Assembly: GCA_900544685.1 (NCBI GenBank)
Contig: UQWA01000003.1
Coordinates: 80,290 to 144,289, forward strand
Origin: an uncultured Lachnospiraceae bacterium
GTDB taxonomy: Bacteria > Bacillota > Clostridia > Lachnospirales > Lachnospiraceae
Length of the DNA: 64,000 nucleotides
Direction: 5' to 3'
The position numbers and the translations under genes are program-made. Under the pieces are notes generated by a model. The model had not been told where the DNA came from, did no database searches, and saw only the letters and a program-made list of their open reading frames with translations. Shown here piece by piece: positions 16,175-25,785 of this stretch (the stretch's first letter is position 1; the number at the start of each line of letters is the position of its first letter).

Positions 16175-16969
16175 TCAGTTCAGCATCATACGATCATTTG
16201 CAAATTCACCGCCGCTGGCCTGTTCAAATTTACTGAGCAGATCTGAGACATGAAGATTTTTCTTTTCTTCTCCTTCTACATCATAGATGATCCGTCCTTC
16301 ATGCATCATGATCAGACGGTTTCCGTGAGCAATGGCATCCTTCATATTATGCGTAATCATGATAGCTGTCAGGTGGTCTCTCTCGATGATCTTATCTGTG
16401 GCTGTCAGTACCTTAGCCGCTGTCTTCGGATCCAGTGCTGCAGTGTGTTCATCCAGAAGCAGAACCTTTGGCTTCGTTAGAGTGGCCATCAAAAGTGTCA
16501 GTGCCTGACGCTGCCCACCCGATAAAAGACCTACTTTTGCAGTCAGACGGTTTTCCAGTCCCAAATCAAGGATCTTCAGCTTCTCTTTGTAGCGTTCCCG
16601 TTCTGCTTCATTAATACCGCTTTTCAGAGTACGGCGTAAGCCTCTTCTCGCTGCCAGCGCCATGTTTTCTTCAATCTCCATGGTTGCTGCTGTTCCGGTC
16701 ATTGGATCCTGGAACACGCGTCCCAGATATTTTGCTCTCTTATGTTCAGAAAGTTTAGTGACATTAATGCCGTCAATGAGAATTTCACCCTCATCCACCG
16801 GCCATACACCGGCAATGGCATTTAGCATTGTAGATTTTCCAGCTCCGTTTCCACCGATAACTGTTACAAAATCCCCTTCTTTTAATGTCAAGTTCAGACC
16901 GTTCAGGGCTTTTTTCTCGTTTACTGTTCCCGGATTAAATGTTTTTCGGATGTCTACCAGTTTAAGCAC
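16175..16969 (-). CDS. ABC transporter ATP-binding protein
   Basis: A 264-residue ATPase with Walker A GGNGAGKST, signature LLSGGQRQ, Walker B VLLLDEH and the switch His in MITHNMKD. I chose the GTG at 16967-16969 because AAGGGAGGTGG lies immediately upstream; an ATG eight codons earlier has no such site. This start overlaps the permease stop by 8 bases, so translation is probably coupled. It is the third gene of a binding protein-permease-ATPase operon. Substrate is unknown; related systems with PF04392 binding proteins include the streptococcal tryptophan importer. Confidence 0.87.
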   Translation of the reverse strand: MLKLVDIRKTFNPGTVNEKKALNGLNLTLKEGDFVTVIGGNGAGKSTMLNAIAGVWPVDEGEILIDGINVTKLSEHKRAKYLGRVFQDPMTGTAATMEIEENMALAARRGLRRTLKSGINEAERERYKEKLKILDLGLENRLTAKVGLLSGGQRQALTLLMATLTKPKVLLLDEHTAALDPKTAAKVLTATDKIIERDHLTAIMITHNMKDAIAHGNRLIMMHEGRIIYDVEGEEKKNLHVSDLLSKFEQASGGEFANDRMMLN

Positions 16970-17891
16970 GGCTGCCACCTCCCTTTGATACATTTTTCTG
17001 GAAATATTGTTTCTTCATATATGGCAGTGCAAGGAATACTGCAACAACCAGTGCGGATAACAACTTTAAGTCATTGGTGTTCAGACCTAGCCAGAGCACT
17101 ACCTGCAATACCAGATAGTATACAATGGCACCTGCTGCCACAGCTGCCAGCTTGGATGCAAAATTCTTAGTGAACTTTCCTAAAAGCACATCGCCGATAA
17201 TAACGGCTGCCAGACCGATGACAATGGCACCACGTCCCATATTGACATCTGCAAACCCCTGATACTGTGCATACAAACCGCTGGAAAGTGCTACGATTCC
17301 GTTAGAAAGCATCAGACCAATAATCTTGCTTACATTGGTGTTAATTCCCTGGGCTCTGGACATATTTGGGTTAGAGCCTGTTGCACGGATAGCACATCCC
17401 AGCTCTGTTCCAAAAAACCAGTATAACAGGGCAACAATTACTACTATAAATACAACAGCCACAAAAATGGTATTTTTGTAAAAAGCAACATTTTTAATAT
17501 AGCGAAGGGAAACCAGCAGATTGTATTTGTCTACGCTGATGGCCTGATTCGCTTTACTTCCCATAATACGTAGGTTAATGGAATACAGCCCCAGCTGGCT
17601 TAAGATTCCGGCCAGGATTGCCGGGATTCCCATAACTGTGTGGAAAATACCTGTAGCCAGTCCGGCCAGCATTCCCGCCCCAAATGCACCCGCCAGAGCA
17701 AGTGGAACCGGAAATCCTGCCATAAGCAGCATGACACAGACAGCACCACCGGTGCACATGGTACCATCCACCGTCAGATCTGCAAGATCCAATATTTTAT
17801 AAGTAATGTATACACCGATTGCCATAATGCCCCAGATCAGTCCCTGGGCGCATGCACCCGGCAATGAATTAATGAGTGACGTAATATTCAC
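16962..17891 (-). CDS. ABC transporter permease (branched-chain/BMP type fold)
   Basis: A 309-residue integral membrane protein with about eight hydrophobic segments. It begins MNITSLINSLPGACAQGLIWGIMA and contains LADLTVDGTMCTGGAV near residue 35, typical of the permeases paired with PF04392 binding proteins. ATRGSNPNMSRAQG-like sequence (IRATGSNPNMSRAQG) forms the cytoplasmic coupling loop. It stands 99 bases after the binding-protein gene, with a hairpin in the gap, and overlaps the ATPase gene. Confidence 0.87.
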   Translation of the reverse strand: MNITSLINSLPGACAQGLIWGIMAIGVYITYKILDLADLTVDGTMCTGGAVCVMLLMAGFPVPLALAGAFGAGMLAGLATGIFHTVMGIPAILAGILSQLGLYSINLRIMGSKANQAISVDKYNLLVSLRYIKNVAFYKNTIFVAVVFIVVIVALLYWFFGTELGCAIRATGSNPNMSRAQGINTNVSKIIGLMLSNGIVALSSGLYAQYQGFADVNMGRGAIVIGLAAVIIGDVLLGKFTKNFASKLAAVAAGAIVYYLVLQVVLWLGLNTNDLKLLSALVVAVFLALPYMKKQYFQKNVSKGGGSRA

Positions 17892-17932
17892 AGTATAACC
17901 CTCCCGTTTTCTTATTTTCCCATATACAAGGA

Positions 17933-17970
17933 AACTGCCACGAACAGAATCTGACCCGCCCGTGACAGTT
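17933..17970 (-). other. Hairpin between binding-protein and permease genes
   Basis: AACTGCCACG and CGTGACAGTT pair with one G-U position around an 18-base loop. Only a weak T-run (TTTCC) follows on the minus strand. Such intercistronic hairpins often let the binding protein be made in excess over the membrane parts. Confidence 0.45.
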
Positions 17971-17990
17971 CGTATATATTCTTTTTCTGA

Positions 17991-18962
17991 TTATTCTGCC
18001 TCGATTGCTTCGTAATCATCCGGTACTGTAATACCAAGTTTTTCGCATCTGTCAGCCATGTACTGCTTTGTTACGTTTGGTGCATACTGCACTTCCATGG
18101 TAGAAATGTCTGCTCCCTCTTCCAGAATCTCGTATGCCATTTCACCAGTAGTATAACCAAGATCATAGTAGCTGATAGATAATGTTGCAATACCGCATCC
18201 CTGGCAGATACCAGCTTCGCCCGCAATAACAGGAACACCTGCCGGTTCCATTACATTGTTGATTGCTTCCGTATTGTTTGCTGCTGTATTATCTGTTGGA
18301 ATATATACAACATCACATTCTGTTGCAGAAGTTGCTACTGATGAAATATCATTAGAATCTGCAAATGTGTAATTCTTGATCTCCAGATCCGGATTCAGTT
18401 CTTTTAATGCTTCTGTCACGACATTTACCTGATATTCAGAGTTCGGCTCTGCTGAGCAGTACAACATACCTACTGTCTTTGCCTCCGGAACCAGTTCAAG
18501 AATCATAGCCGCCTGCTGGTCAAGCGGTGCACAGTCTGATGTACCGGATACATTGCCTCCTACCGTACCTGTCCAATCGTCAATATCCAGTGCTGTTGCA
18601 TAGTCTGTAACCGCTGTTCCAAGAATTGGAATATCTGAAGTTCCTGCTACTGCCGCCTGAAGAGCTCCTGTTGCATTTGCAAGGATCAGATCTACCTGGT
18701 CAGATACAAAACCATTGATAATGGTAGAACAGTTTACAGATTCACCGGAAGCATTCTGTACATCGAATTCTACACGATCTCCCAGTTTCTCTGTTAATGC
18801 ATCCTGAAATCCCTGTGTAGCAGCATCCAGTGCTTCGTGCTGGATCAACTGGCAGATGCCTACTTTATAGGTAGCTTCTTCTGCATTTGCTGCAATACCC
18901 AGAGAAGCTGCCATTGTTGCTGCCATACCGGCAGTAATCATTTTTCTTGTTAAATTTTTCAT
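17991..18962 (-). CDS. ABC transporter substrate-binding protein, PF04392 type
   Basis: The ATG at 18962 follows GAGAGGAAA and gives 323 residues. The N-terminus is a signal peptide (MKNLTRKMITAGMAATMAAS) ending in Ala-Asn-Ala, with no lipobox cysteine, which is odd for a Gram-positive binding protein. The mature part has the two-lobed fold of the TrpX/ABC_sub_bind family: YKVGICQLIQHEALD, AVTDYATALD and VYIPTDNTAANN. The ligand is not evident; tryptophan or another aromatic compound is possible from family members only. Confidence 0.82.
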   Translation of the reverse strand: MKNLTRKMITAGMAATMAASLGIAANAEEATYKVGICQLIQHEALDAATQGFQDALTEKLGDRVEFDVQNASGESVNCSTIINGFVSDQVDLILANATGALQAAVAGTSDIPILGTAVTDYATALDIDDWTGTVGGNVSGTSDCAPLDQQAAMILELVPEAKTVGMLYCSAEPNSEYQVNVVTEALKELNPDLEIKNYTFADSNDISSVATSATECDVVYIPTDNTAANNTEAINNVMEPAGVPVIAGEAGICQGCGIATLSISYYDLGYTTGEMAYEILEEGADISTMEVQYAPNVTKQYMADRCEKLGITVPDDYEAIEAE

Positions 18963-19026
18963 AGCGTTATTTCCTCTCTTTTCTATTTTTCTTTTCCACT
19001 TTAACGGATTAATGTATGTTAGTAAG

Positions 19027-19055
19027 AATATACACCTATTTCTGTCAGTCGTCAA
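19027..19055 (-). promoter_or_regulatory. Promoter of the ABC importer operon
   Basis: On the minus strand TTGACG (19050-19055) and TATATT (19027-19032) are 17 bases apart. It lies just past the gpsA stop, so the importer is transcribed separately from the der-plsY-gpsA operon. I saw no T-box or riboswitch in the short leader. Confidence 0.6.
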
Positions 19056-19093
19056 GAAAAATATTGTCAAAGAGAAATTCTTGAATATGCTTT

Positions 19094-20101
19094 CTACCAC
19101 TGTACGCTGTCAGATTCCATCTTCTTATCACGGATCATCAGCTCTTTTACTGCTTCTTCTGCATTCTTATTCTCAAAGAGAACTTTGTTGACCTGTTCGA
19201 CAATTGGCATTTCCACCTGATATTTCTGAGCCAGTGTCAGAGCCGCCTTAGCAGAATAGACACCTTCTACCACCATCTGTACTTCATCCATGGCTTCCTG
19301 CATGGTATATCCCTTACCCATAAGGTATCCCGCTTTGCGGTTACGGCTGTGGACGCTGGCACAGGTAACAATCAGGTCACCAATGCCGGTAAGTCCATAG
19401 AAAGTTTCCGGTTTTCCCCCCATCTTGATTCCCAGTCTGGCAATCTCTGCAATACCGCGCGTAATCAGAGCTGCCTTGGTATTATCTCCGTATCCCAGTC
19501 CATCAGCGGTACCGGCTGCCAGTGCAATGACATTTTTCAGTGCACCGCCCAGTTCAATTCCCAGCATGTCCGGACTGATATAAACACGGAATACCGGGCT
19601 GACAAATACGCTCTGTAAGTATTCTGCTGTCTTTCTGGTTCTTGCGCTGACCACACAGGTGGTCGGCAGTCTTCTGCTGACTTCTTCTGCATGGCTCGGT
19701 CCTGACAGCACACATGCATCTGCATATGGCATTTCTTCTTCAATAATGTCTGTCAGAGTATAGAGGGTGCTCTCTTCTATTCCCTTGGCCACATTCACAA
19801 TAATCTGTCCCGCACGCACATATGCCTTCATTTTCTGGCAGGTGCTGCGGATAAAAGGAGAAGGAACTGCCAGTACGCAGACATCCTTATCAGACATGGT
19901 TTCCTTCATATCCGTAGTAAACAGAATTCCTTCAGGGATCTCAACCCCGGGCAGCTTACTCTCATGCCGTCTGGTTGTATTGAGCATCTCAACTTCTTTT
20001 TCATGGATCGACCATACGGTCACATCATGTCCATTATCATGGAGTAAAATCGCCAGGGCGGTTCCCCAGCTTCCTGCACCTAAAATACCGATTCTTGCCA
20101 T
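19094..20101 (-). CDS. gpsA: NAD(P)-dependent glycerol-3-phosphate dehydrogenase
   Basis: A 335-residue enzyme that makes sn-glycerol-3-phosphate from dihydroxyacetone phosphate for phospholipid synthesis. The N-terminal GAGSWGTALA is the dinucleotide-binding loop; VLSGPSHAEEV and GALKNVIALAAG carry conserved substrate and catalytic lysine regions. The ATG at 20101 follows AGGAGGTG, which decides against the upstream in-frame start. It lies 21 bases after plsY, whose product uses the glycerol-3-phosphate made here. Confidence 0.95.
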   Translation of the reverse strand: MARIGILGAGSWGTALAILLHDNGHDVTVWSIHEKEVEMLNTTRRHESKLPGVEIPEGILFTTDMKETMSDKDVCVLAVPSPFIRSTCQKMKAYVRAGQIIVNVAKGIEESTLYTLTDIIEEEMPYADACVLSGPSHAEEVSRRLPTTCVVSARTRKTAEYLQSVFVSPVFRVYISPDMLGIELGGALKNVIALAAGTADGLGYGDNTKAALITRGIAEIARLGIKMGGKPETFYGLTGIGDLIVTCASVHSRNRKAGYLMGKGYTMQEAMDEVQMVVEGVYSAKAALTLAQKYQVEMPIVEQVNKVLFENKNAEEAVKELMIRDKKMESDSVQW

Positions 20102-20122
20102 CTTTGCACCTCCTGTCAAGAT

Positions 20123-20773
20123 TTATTGCTGGCTCTTTTTTGTCAGATAGGTTTTCCGTTCGGTTCCGCTTAACAGACGCTTAATGTTTCCTCTGTGTTT
20201 CCAGTATGCCAGAGCTGTCAGCAGTGCCATAAGAATATACAGCTCAATCAGATGATTCTGTGACAAATCAAACCATCCCATCTGGCCAAATACCACCATC
20301 TCTATCATAAGACCTGCATACACCGCCAATGATCCCAGAGATACATAATGTGTGGTAAAGAAAATACCGAAAAATGTGATAATTCCCAGCACTGCCATAA
20401 CCGGATGAAAGGAAAGTACCAGTCCTGCTGTAGCTGCAATACCTTTTCCACCGCGGAAATTCAGATAAAACGGAAAATTATGTCCCAGGATAACACCGGC
20501 TGCCGCATACAAAACCAGCAGATGCATCATGGACGAATACTGTGCATGGAATAATACTCTGACCAGACTGACTGCAAGAATACACTTCAGACAGTCCCCA
20601 GCAAAAGTAATTAACCCTGCTTTTGTTCCCATGGTTCTCATCATATTGGTTGTTCCTGCATTGCCGCTGCCATAATCCCTGATATCAATGCCATGTCGTT
20701 TTCCTATAATGTAGCTTGTCTGGAACAGACCAAATACATAGCCGATTGCCAGACAGATGATCCGAATACTCAT
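20123..20773 (-). CDS. plsY: Acyl-phosphate:glycerol-3-phosphate acyltransferase
   Basis: A multi-span membrane enzyme of about 217 residues. It adds the first acyl chain to glycerol-3-phosphate using acyl-phosphate made by PlsX (encoded at 39937-40950). Conserved motifs are GSGNAGTTN, NFRGGKGIAA and the C-terminal KHRGNIKRLL. Two ATGs three codons apart are possible (20782 and 20773); I prefer the second because AAGGA is too close to the first. Either way it overlaps or abuts the der stop codon. Confidence 0.92.
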   Translation of the reverse strand: MSIRIICLAIGYVFGLFQTSYIIGKRHGIDIRDYGSGNAGTTNMMRTMGTKAGLITFAGDCLKCILAVSLVRVLFHAQYSSMMHLLVLYAAAGVILGHNFPFYLNFRGGKGIAATAGLVLSFHPVMAVLGIITFFGIFFTTHYVSLGSLAVYAGLMIEMVVFGQMGWFDLSQNHLIELYILMALLTALAYWKHRGNIKRLLSGTERKTYLTKKSQQ

Positions 20774-20774
20774 A

Positions 20775-22100
20775 TTATTCATTATCCTTTCTCTCACGAA
20801 TAATAAACTTTAATGATGTTCCCTTAAATCCAAAGGTATCACGGATCTTATTTTCCAGATATCTGGTGTAGGAAAAATGCATCAGTTTCTTGTCATTTAC
20901 AAAGATTACAAATGTAGGCGGCTTTACCGCTACCTGAGTAATGTAATAGAGCTTCAGTCTCTTGCCCTTATCTGATGGTGGCTGCTGAAGTGCAATTGCC
21001 TCTGACATGATCTCATTCAGCACACCGGTTGCAATACGCATGGTCTGGTTCTCGATAATCATGTCTATCTTCTCAAAAAGCTTCGGCAGACGCTGACCAG
21101 TCTCTGCTGAGACAAACATAATCTCTGCATATGGCATAAAGGAAAGAATCTCTTTTACCTTATTGGTATAACGGTAAATGGTCTTGTCATCTTTTTCAAT
21201 GGCATCCCATTTGTTGACGCAGACCAAAATACCCTTTCCTCTGTCATGGGCAATTCCGGCTATCTTGGCATCCTGCTCCGTGACGCCTTCCACTGCATCT
21301 ATAACAACAACTACCACATCTGCGCGTTCTACAGCAGTTACGGTACGAATAATACTGTAACGCTCCAGTTCTTCCCTAATCTTGCTCTTTCTGCGAAGTC
21401 CTGCTGTATCAATGAATACGTATTCTTTTCCGTTCCATTTCACCTCAGTATCAATGGCATCTCTGGTTGTTCCGGCAATATTAGATACAATTACACGATT
21501 TTCACCGAGAAGTTTATTAATAATAGAAGACTTTCCCACGTTTGGTTTACCGACTACGGCAATCTTCGGTCTGTCATCCTCTTCATCCTGCATGTCTGAT
21601 TCTGGAAACTGTGCAATGACCTGGTCAAGGAGATCACCCAGTCCCTGTTTGTTTACCGAAGAAATTGGATATGGATCACCGATACCCAGATTATAGAACT
21701 CATACACATCTGCCATGTACTTTTCATGGGAATCTACTTTATTGACTGTCAGGATAACCGGTTTGTGGGATCTGCGCAGCATATCTGCTACTTTGGAATC
21801 GGAATCCACCAGTCCCTGTTTTACATCTACCATAAACAGAATGACATCTGCCGTATCAATGGCAATCTGCGCCTGCTCTCGCATCTGGGACAGTATGATG
21901 TCATTGCTGTCCGGTTCGATACCGCCGGTGTCAATCAGTGTGAAGGTATAGTTCAGCCACTCCACATCCGCATAGATACGGTCTCTGGTTACACCAGGCG
22001 TATCTTTTACTATCGAAATATTTTCTCCGGCCAGTGCATTAAACAATGTGGATTTTCCCACGTTTGGCCGGCCCACAATTGCTACAATTGGTTTACTCAT
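20775..22100 (-). CDS. der: Ribosome biogenesis GTPase Der
   Basis: A 441-residue protein with two tandem GTPase domains, the hallmark of Der/EngA. The first has GRPNVGKST and DTGGI, the second GKPNVGKSS and DTAGLRRKS, followed by a KH-like C-terminal domain (KLYYITQVAVKPPTFVIFVN). It assists 50S subunit assembly. It starts one base before the stop of the DUF512 gene, so the two are translated together. Confidence 0.96.
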   Translation of the reverse strand: MSKPIVAIVGRPNVGKSTLFNALAGENISIVKDTPGVTRDRIYADVEWLNYTFTLIDTGGIEPDSNDIILSQMREQAQIAIDTADVILFMVDVKQGLVDSDSKVADMLRRSHKPVILTVNKVDSHEKYMADVYEFYNLGIGDPYPISSVNKQGLGDLLDQVIAQFPESDMQDEEDDRPKIAVVGKPNVGKSSIINKLLGENRVIVSNIAGTTRDAIDTEVKWNGKEYVFIDTAGLRRKSKIREELERYSIIRTVTAVERADVVVVVIDAVEGVTEQDAKIAGIAHDRGKGILVCVNKWDAIEKDDKTIYRYTNKVKEILSFMPYAEIMFVSAETGQRLPKLFEKIDMIIENQTMRIATGVLNEIMSEAIALQQPPSDKGKRLKLYYITQVAVKPPTFVIFVNDKKLMHFSYTRYLENKIRDTFGFKGTSLKFIIRERKDNE

Positions 22101-22101
22101 G

Positions 22102-23451
22102 TTATTTCACCTCATAAGGCTGCTTATCACGTCCGAAAGAGATATCTTCCAGAAGGATTGCATGCACAAAGTCCTTTCCGTCTGATTTTACAATACCTAT
22201 TGGGGTTTGTAAAGTATTCTCAAGTTCCTCAACTGTCATATCATCCAGAAATACAGTTTCCCCGTCTCTAAGCACATTACAGCTCAGGAAAAGCCGTTCT
22301 CCCAGATTTTTTTCTCTCAGTTGTTCTGACAGATCCTGTCCGGTTAAGAGTCCTGCAACCGTTATTTTTTCTCCGAAAAAGTAATTCGTAATCGGATATA
22401 CCTGAACCGTAATGTTCGGATATATTGCTTTTACTTCTTCTGCTGCCTGACGGATATAAGGTTCTGCCAGAAGCCCTGTTGCCACCGATACAGTATGTGC
22501 CCTGTCATCCCCCTTATGTCCTGCTAATTCTTCTTTTACCTCATTTAAGAAAAGGCGGATCATTCCTACACCATTTTCAAGCTGTGGATAACCATCGTAA
22601 TTGTCCTCCTGCGGCAGTTCTCTCCCCGCCAGAATGTACCATTCATCAGAGGCATGGATCATGTGTGTATGATGTTCTTTCATGATTCGGTTCTGCCATT
22701 TGTGGATGGTGTCCAGTACTTGTATGGCATCTTCTTTGGTGAATGGTTCCAGAGGATACAGTCCGTCTCTGAACTTTGTCAGTCCCACCGGAACAACCGA
22801 TACACTGGTAAGGTGCGGCAGGTATCTAGTAAGCTGTTCTATGGTATATTCCAGCTCCGCTCCGTCATTGACACCTTTACAAAGTACGATCTGTCCGTTC
22901 ATCTCGATACCAGCTTCTATGAAACGATCCACCTTTTTCAATGCTTCTCCTGCAAAACGGTTGTTCAGCATCTTGCAGCGCAGCTGTGGATTCATGGTCT
23001 GGAATGAGATATTAATCGGTGACAGATGATACTTGATGATCTGCTGTATGTCTTCTTCCTTCAGATTTGTCAGTGTAATATAATTTCCCTGTAAAAAAGA
23101 AAGCCTTGAATCATCATCCTTAAAGTAAAGTGTGTCACGCATCCCCGCAGGCATCTGGTCGATAAAACAGAAAATGCATTTGTTATGGCAGGAATGATAA
23201 TCATCCATCATGCCATTCTCAAATTCCATTCCAAGATCTTCTTCAAATTCTTTTTCTATCTCCAATTCCCATTCTTCGCCGTCCGGCTTGCGTATCACCA
23301 CAACCAGATATTCTTCATTACAGAGATAACGATAATCCAGAATATCTCCCACCGGCTGGTCATTGATGGAAACCAGTTCATCACCTGGTTCAATCTCCAG
23401 TTCCTGTGCAATACTTCCATCTATGATATGACTGATAATATGTTTCTTCAT
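22102..23451 (-). CDS. DUF512 family protein with PDZ-like and radical-SAM-like domains
   Basis: A 449-residue protein. Residues 1-75 form a PDZ-like domain (IDGSIAQELEIEPGDELVSIN). A cysteine motif CHNKCIFC near residue 88 (CX3CX2C) is the classic radical-SAM iron-sulfur site, followed by FIDQMPAGMRDTLYFKDDD. The C-terminal half is DUF512. The family is common next to der in Clostridia and its reaction is unknown to me. It is the first gene of the DUF512-der-plsY-gpsA operon. Confidence 0.85.
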   Translation of the reverse strand: MKKHIISHIIDGSIAQELEIEPGDELVSINDQPVGDILDYRYLCNEEYLVVVIRKPDGEEWELEIEKEFEEDLGMEFENGMMDDYHSCHNKCIFCFIDQMPAGMRDTLYFKDDDSRLSFLQGNYITLTNLKEEDIQQIIKYHLSPINISFQTMNPQLRCKMLNNRFAGEALKKVDRFIEAGIEMNGQIVLCKGVNDGAELEYTIEQLTRYLPHLTSVSVVPVGLTKFRDGLYPLEPFTKEDAIQVLDTIHKWQNRIMKEHHTHMIHASDEWYILAGRELPQEDNYDGYPQLENGVGMIRLFLNEVKEELAGHKGDDRAHTVSVATGLLAEPYIRQAAEEVKAIYPNITVQVYPITNYFFGEKITVAGLLTGQDLSEQLREKNLGERLFLSCNVLRDGETVFLDDMTVEELENTLQTPIGIVKSDGKDFVHAILLEDISFGRDKQPYEVK

Positions 23452-23499
23452 TTAGAAACTACTCCTGTTTTTTATTGCTGATCAAAAATATCCATTGAT

Positions 23500-23528
23500 A
23501 TCATACTAAACTTGGCTTCAAATTGCAA
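23500..23528 (-). promoter_or_regulatory. Promoter of the DUF512-der-plsY-gpsA operon
   Basis: On the minus strand TTGCAA (23523-23528) and TATGAT (23500-23505) are separated by 17 bases. It is back to back with the prs promoter on the other strand. Confidence 0.55.
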
Positions 23529-23562
23529 TCTTATATTTTCAGAGTAAAATGCGACAATTTTC

Positions 23563-23591
23563 TTGACGGAATCCTCCAGAACCACTATACT
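23563..23591 (+). promoter_or_regulatory. Promoter of prs
   Basis: TTGACG (23563-23568) and TATACT (23586-23591) have a 17-base spacer. The predicted start near 23598 gives a leader of about 43 bases. Confidence 0.65.
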
Positions 23592-23640
23592 GACATTGAT
23601 TATGAAAAATTTTATACTCAATAAATTAGTGGAGGCATGT

Positions 23641-24813
23641 ATGACTGATCAGTTTGATACATTACGTAACGCATTACCGATTGCGCCGCTCAAGATTGCC
23701 ACGCTGGATGGCAGTCGTGATTTTGCAACCAAGGTAAATGACCATCTGGTGGAATTCCGCCATACAAATCCAACTCAGGATATCGAGAACATTCATTACA
23801 AAGGCTATTCGGAAGATTCTTATATGGTAGACTGTATCTGCCCGAGATTCGGTACCGGAGAGGGAAAGGGTATGATCAATACCTCTGTCCGGGGAAGTGA
23901 TCTGTATATTTTTGCAGATATTACAAACTACAGCCTGACCTATAAGCTGTTCGGACAGGAAAACCATATGTCTCCTGACAATCATTTTCAGGATCTGAAG
24001 CGTATTATTTCTGCTACCGATGGAAAGGCAAAGAGACTGAATGTCATTATGCCTTTTCTCTATGAAGGAAGACAGCATAAACGTTCCGGGCGTGAATCCC
24101 TCGACTGTGCCCTGGCACTACAGGAACTGGCCGATCTTGGAGTGAGCAATATTATCACATTTGACGCTCATGACCCACGTGTCCAGAATGCTATTCCGCT
24201 GATTGGTTTTGATACATTTATGCCGACTTATCAGTTTCTGAAAGCAATCATTGATACCACACCAGATTTTCGCATCGACAGTGATCACCTGATGATTATC
24301 AGCCCGGATGAGGGAGCCATGGGACGTGCCGTATATTTTTCTACTATCCTTGGGGTGGATATGGGTATGTTCTATAAACGCCGTGATTATTCTACTATCG
24401 TAAATGGCAAGAACCCAATCGTTGCCCATGAATTCCTGGGGGCTTCTGTGGAAGGAAAGGACGTGGTCATCGTAGATGACATGATCTCTTCCGGTGAAAG
24501 TATGCTGGATGTTGCCAAGCAGTTAAAAGACCGCAAGGCAAGACGCGTTTTCGTCTGCACCACATTTGGTCTGTTTACAGACGGATTTGAAAAATTTGAT
24601 GATTTCTATGAGAAAGAATATATCTACAAAGTCATTACTACGAACCTGAATTACCGTGATCCTGAACTGTTTACCAAACCATATTACGTAGAGGCGGATA
24701 TGACTAAATTTACAGCCAGCATTATGGACAGTCTGAATCATGATGTATCTCTGGAAAGTGTTATCAGCCCGACCGGAAAAATTCAGAAGCTCCTTCGCAG
24801 AATTCAGAAATAA
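23641..24813 (+). CDS. prs: Ribose-phosphate pyrophosphokinase
   Basis: This 390-residue enzyme makes PRPP from ribose-5-phosphate and ATP for nucleotide, histidine and tryptophan synthesis. It is longer than the usual 315-residue class and matches the extended form seen in Clostridia. The PRPP loop VVIVDDMISSGESMLD lies near residue 280, and the metal-binding IMPFLYEGRQHKRSG near residue 138. The ATG at 23641 follows GTGGAGG. It is a single-gene unit on the plus strand with its own promoter and terminator. Confidence 0.93.
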   Translation: MTDQFDTLRNALPIAPLKIATLDGSRDFATKVNDHLVEFRHTNPTQDIENIHYKGYSEDSYMVDCICPRFGTGEGKGMINTSVRGSDLYIFADITNYSLTYKLFGQENHMSPDNHFQDLKRIISATDGKAKRLNVIMPFLYEGRQHKRSGRESLDCALALQELADLGVSNIITFDAHDPRVQNAIPLIGFDTFMPTYQFLKAIIDTTPDFRIDSDHLMIISPDEGAMGRAVYFSTILGVDMGMFYKRRDYSTIVNGKNPIVAHEFLGASVEGKDVVIVDDMISSGESMLDVAKQLKDRKARRVFVCTTFGLFTDGFEKFDDFYEKEYIYKVITTNLNYRDPELFTKPYYVEADMTKFTASIMDSLNHDVSLESVISPTGKIQKLLRRIQK

Positions 24814-24835
24814 AAAATTGAAATTGATTTCATTC

Positions 24836-24871
24836 AAAAAGGATTGACATGTCGTGTGCCAATCCTTTTTT
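24836..24871. terminator. Bidirectional terminator between prs and pgeF
   Basis: AAAAAGGATTG and CAATCCTTTTTT form the stem, with A- and T-runs on both sides, so it can stop transcription from prs on the plus strand and from the pgeF operon on the minus strand. Confidence 0.75.
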
Positions 24872-24888
24872 GACGCCAATATTCATTT

Positions 24889-25764
24889 TCAGCGAATCAT
24901 AAGAAATGCCGCAAGATTTCCACGTTGTCCTTTAGACGCCCTGTGAGAATAGAGAAGCTGTGGATTACAGCAGGTACAGATATCCGTAACAGATATATGT
25001 TCTTTTGTAATTCCCGCTTCTTCCAGAATAATCTCATTTGCCTTCCACAGATTCAACTGATATTTTCCATTTTCTTTCTGATAGAACAGTTCTTTCCAAT
25101 ATTTTTCGTGAAAACTGTCCTGAAACTGTTCTATAACATCACCGCTTACTTCATAACAGTTCTGACAAATAGACGGTCCCACTGCTGCCAAAATGTCTTT
25201 CGGATCACTGTTATATTCTTCCTGCATCCGCGCTATCGTCATATGGCTGATTTTTCCTACTGTTCCTCTCCATCCGGAATGACAAAGTCCGATGGCTTTC
25301 TTTACCGGATCCACCAGATAAATCGGGACACAGTCTGCATAAAAAGTAGTCAACACTGTCTGCGGAACATTGGTAATCAGCCCATCTACATCACTGTAGT
25401 CTCGTTCTTTTGAAAATCCTTTTCCCCAGTCTTCCTCGGTGACCTTACGTACATTGGTTGTATGGGTCTGATGTGTGAAAACCATCTTTTCTGCCTGGAA
25501 TCCCACTGCATGGGCAATTCTCTGAAAATTCTCCCGCACATTCTCTTCTCTGTCGCCTCGTGCAAAGCTCAGATTCATGCTGTACAGATGCTCCTTGCTG
25601 ACACCGCCCAGACGAGTGGAAAATCCATGCAGGAACTCTTTTTCCTCTTCCAGTCTTGGATAAGTAAGCCAATATACGCCACCCTTTTCCTGTATACGGA
25701 CAATCGGCTTGCTGCCGTTGCGTTTAATTGCTATTTTCTGATTATGATCCAGTATAATTTCCAC
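24889..25764 (-). CDS. pgeF: Peptidoglycan editing factor / multicopper polyphenol oxidase-like (YlmD)
   Basis: A 291-residue protein of the laccase-domain YfiH family. The conserved zinc-site residues are visible in FTHQTHTTN, TTFYADCVPI and LCHSGWRGTVG. In E. coli PgeF cleaves misincorporated amino acids from UDP-MurNAc intermediates; other members show purine nucleoside phosphorylase activity. It is the last gene of the ffh-rpsP-trmD operon and follows yraN by 21 bases. Confidence 0.87.
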   Translation of the reverse strand: MEIILDHNQKIAIKRNGSKPIVRIQEKGGVYWLTYPRLEEEKEFLHGFSTRLGGVSKEHLYSMNLSFARGDREENVRENFQRIAHAVGFQAEKMVFTHQTHTTNVRKVTEEDWGKGFSKERDYSDVDGLITNVPQTVLTTFYADCVPIYLVDPVKKAIGLCHSGWRGTVGKISHMTIARMQEEYNSDPKDILAAVGPSICQNCYEVSGDVIEQFQDSFHEKYWKELFYQKENGKYQLNLWKANEIILEEAGITKEHISVTDICTCCNPQLLYSHRASKGQRGNLAAFLMIR

Positions 25765-25785
25765 TTCTGTTCTCCTTTATGTCAG

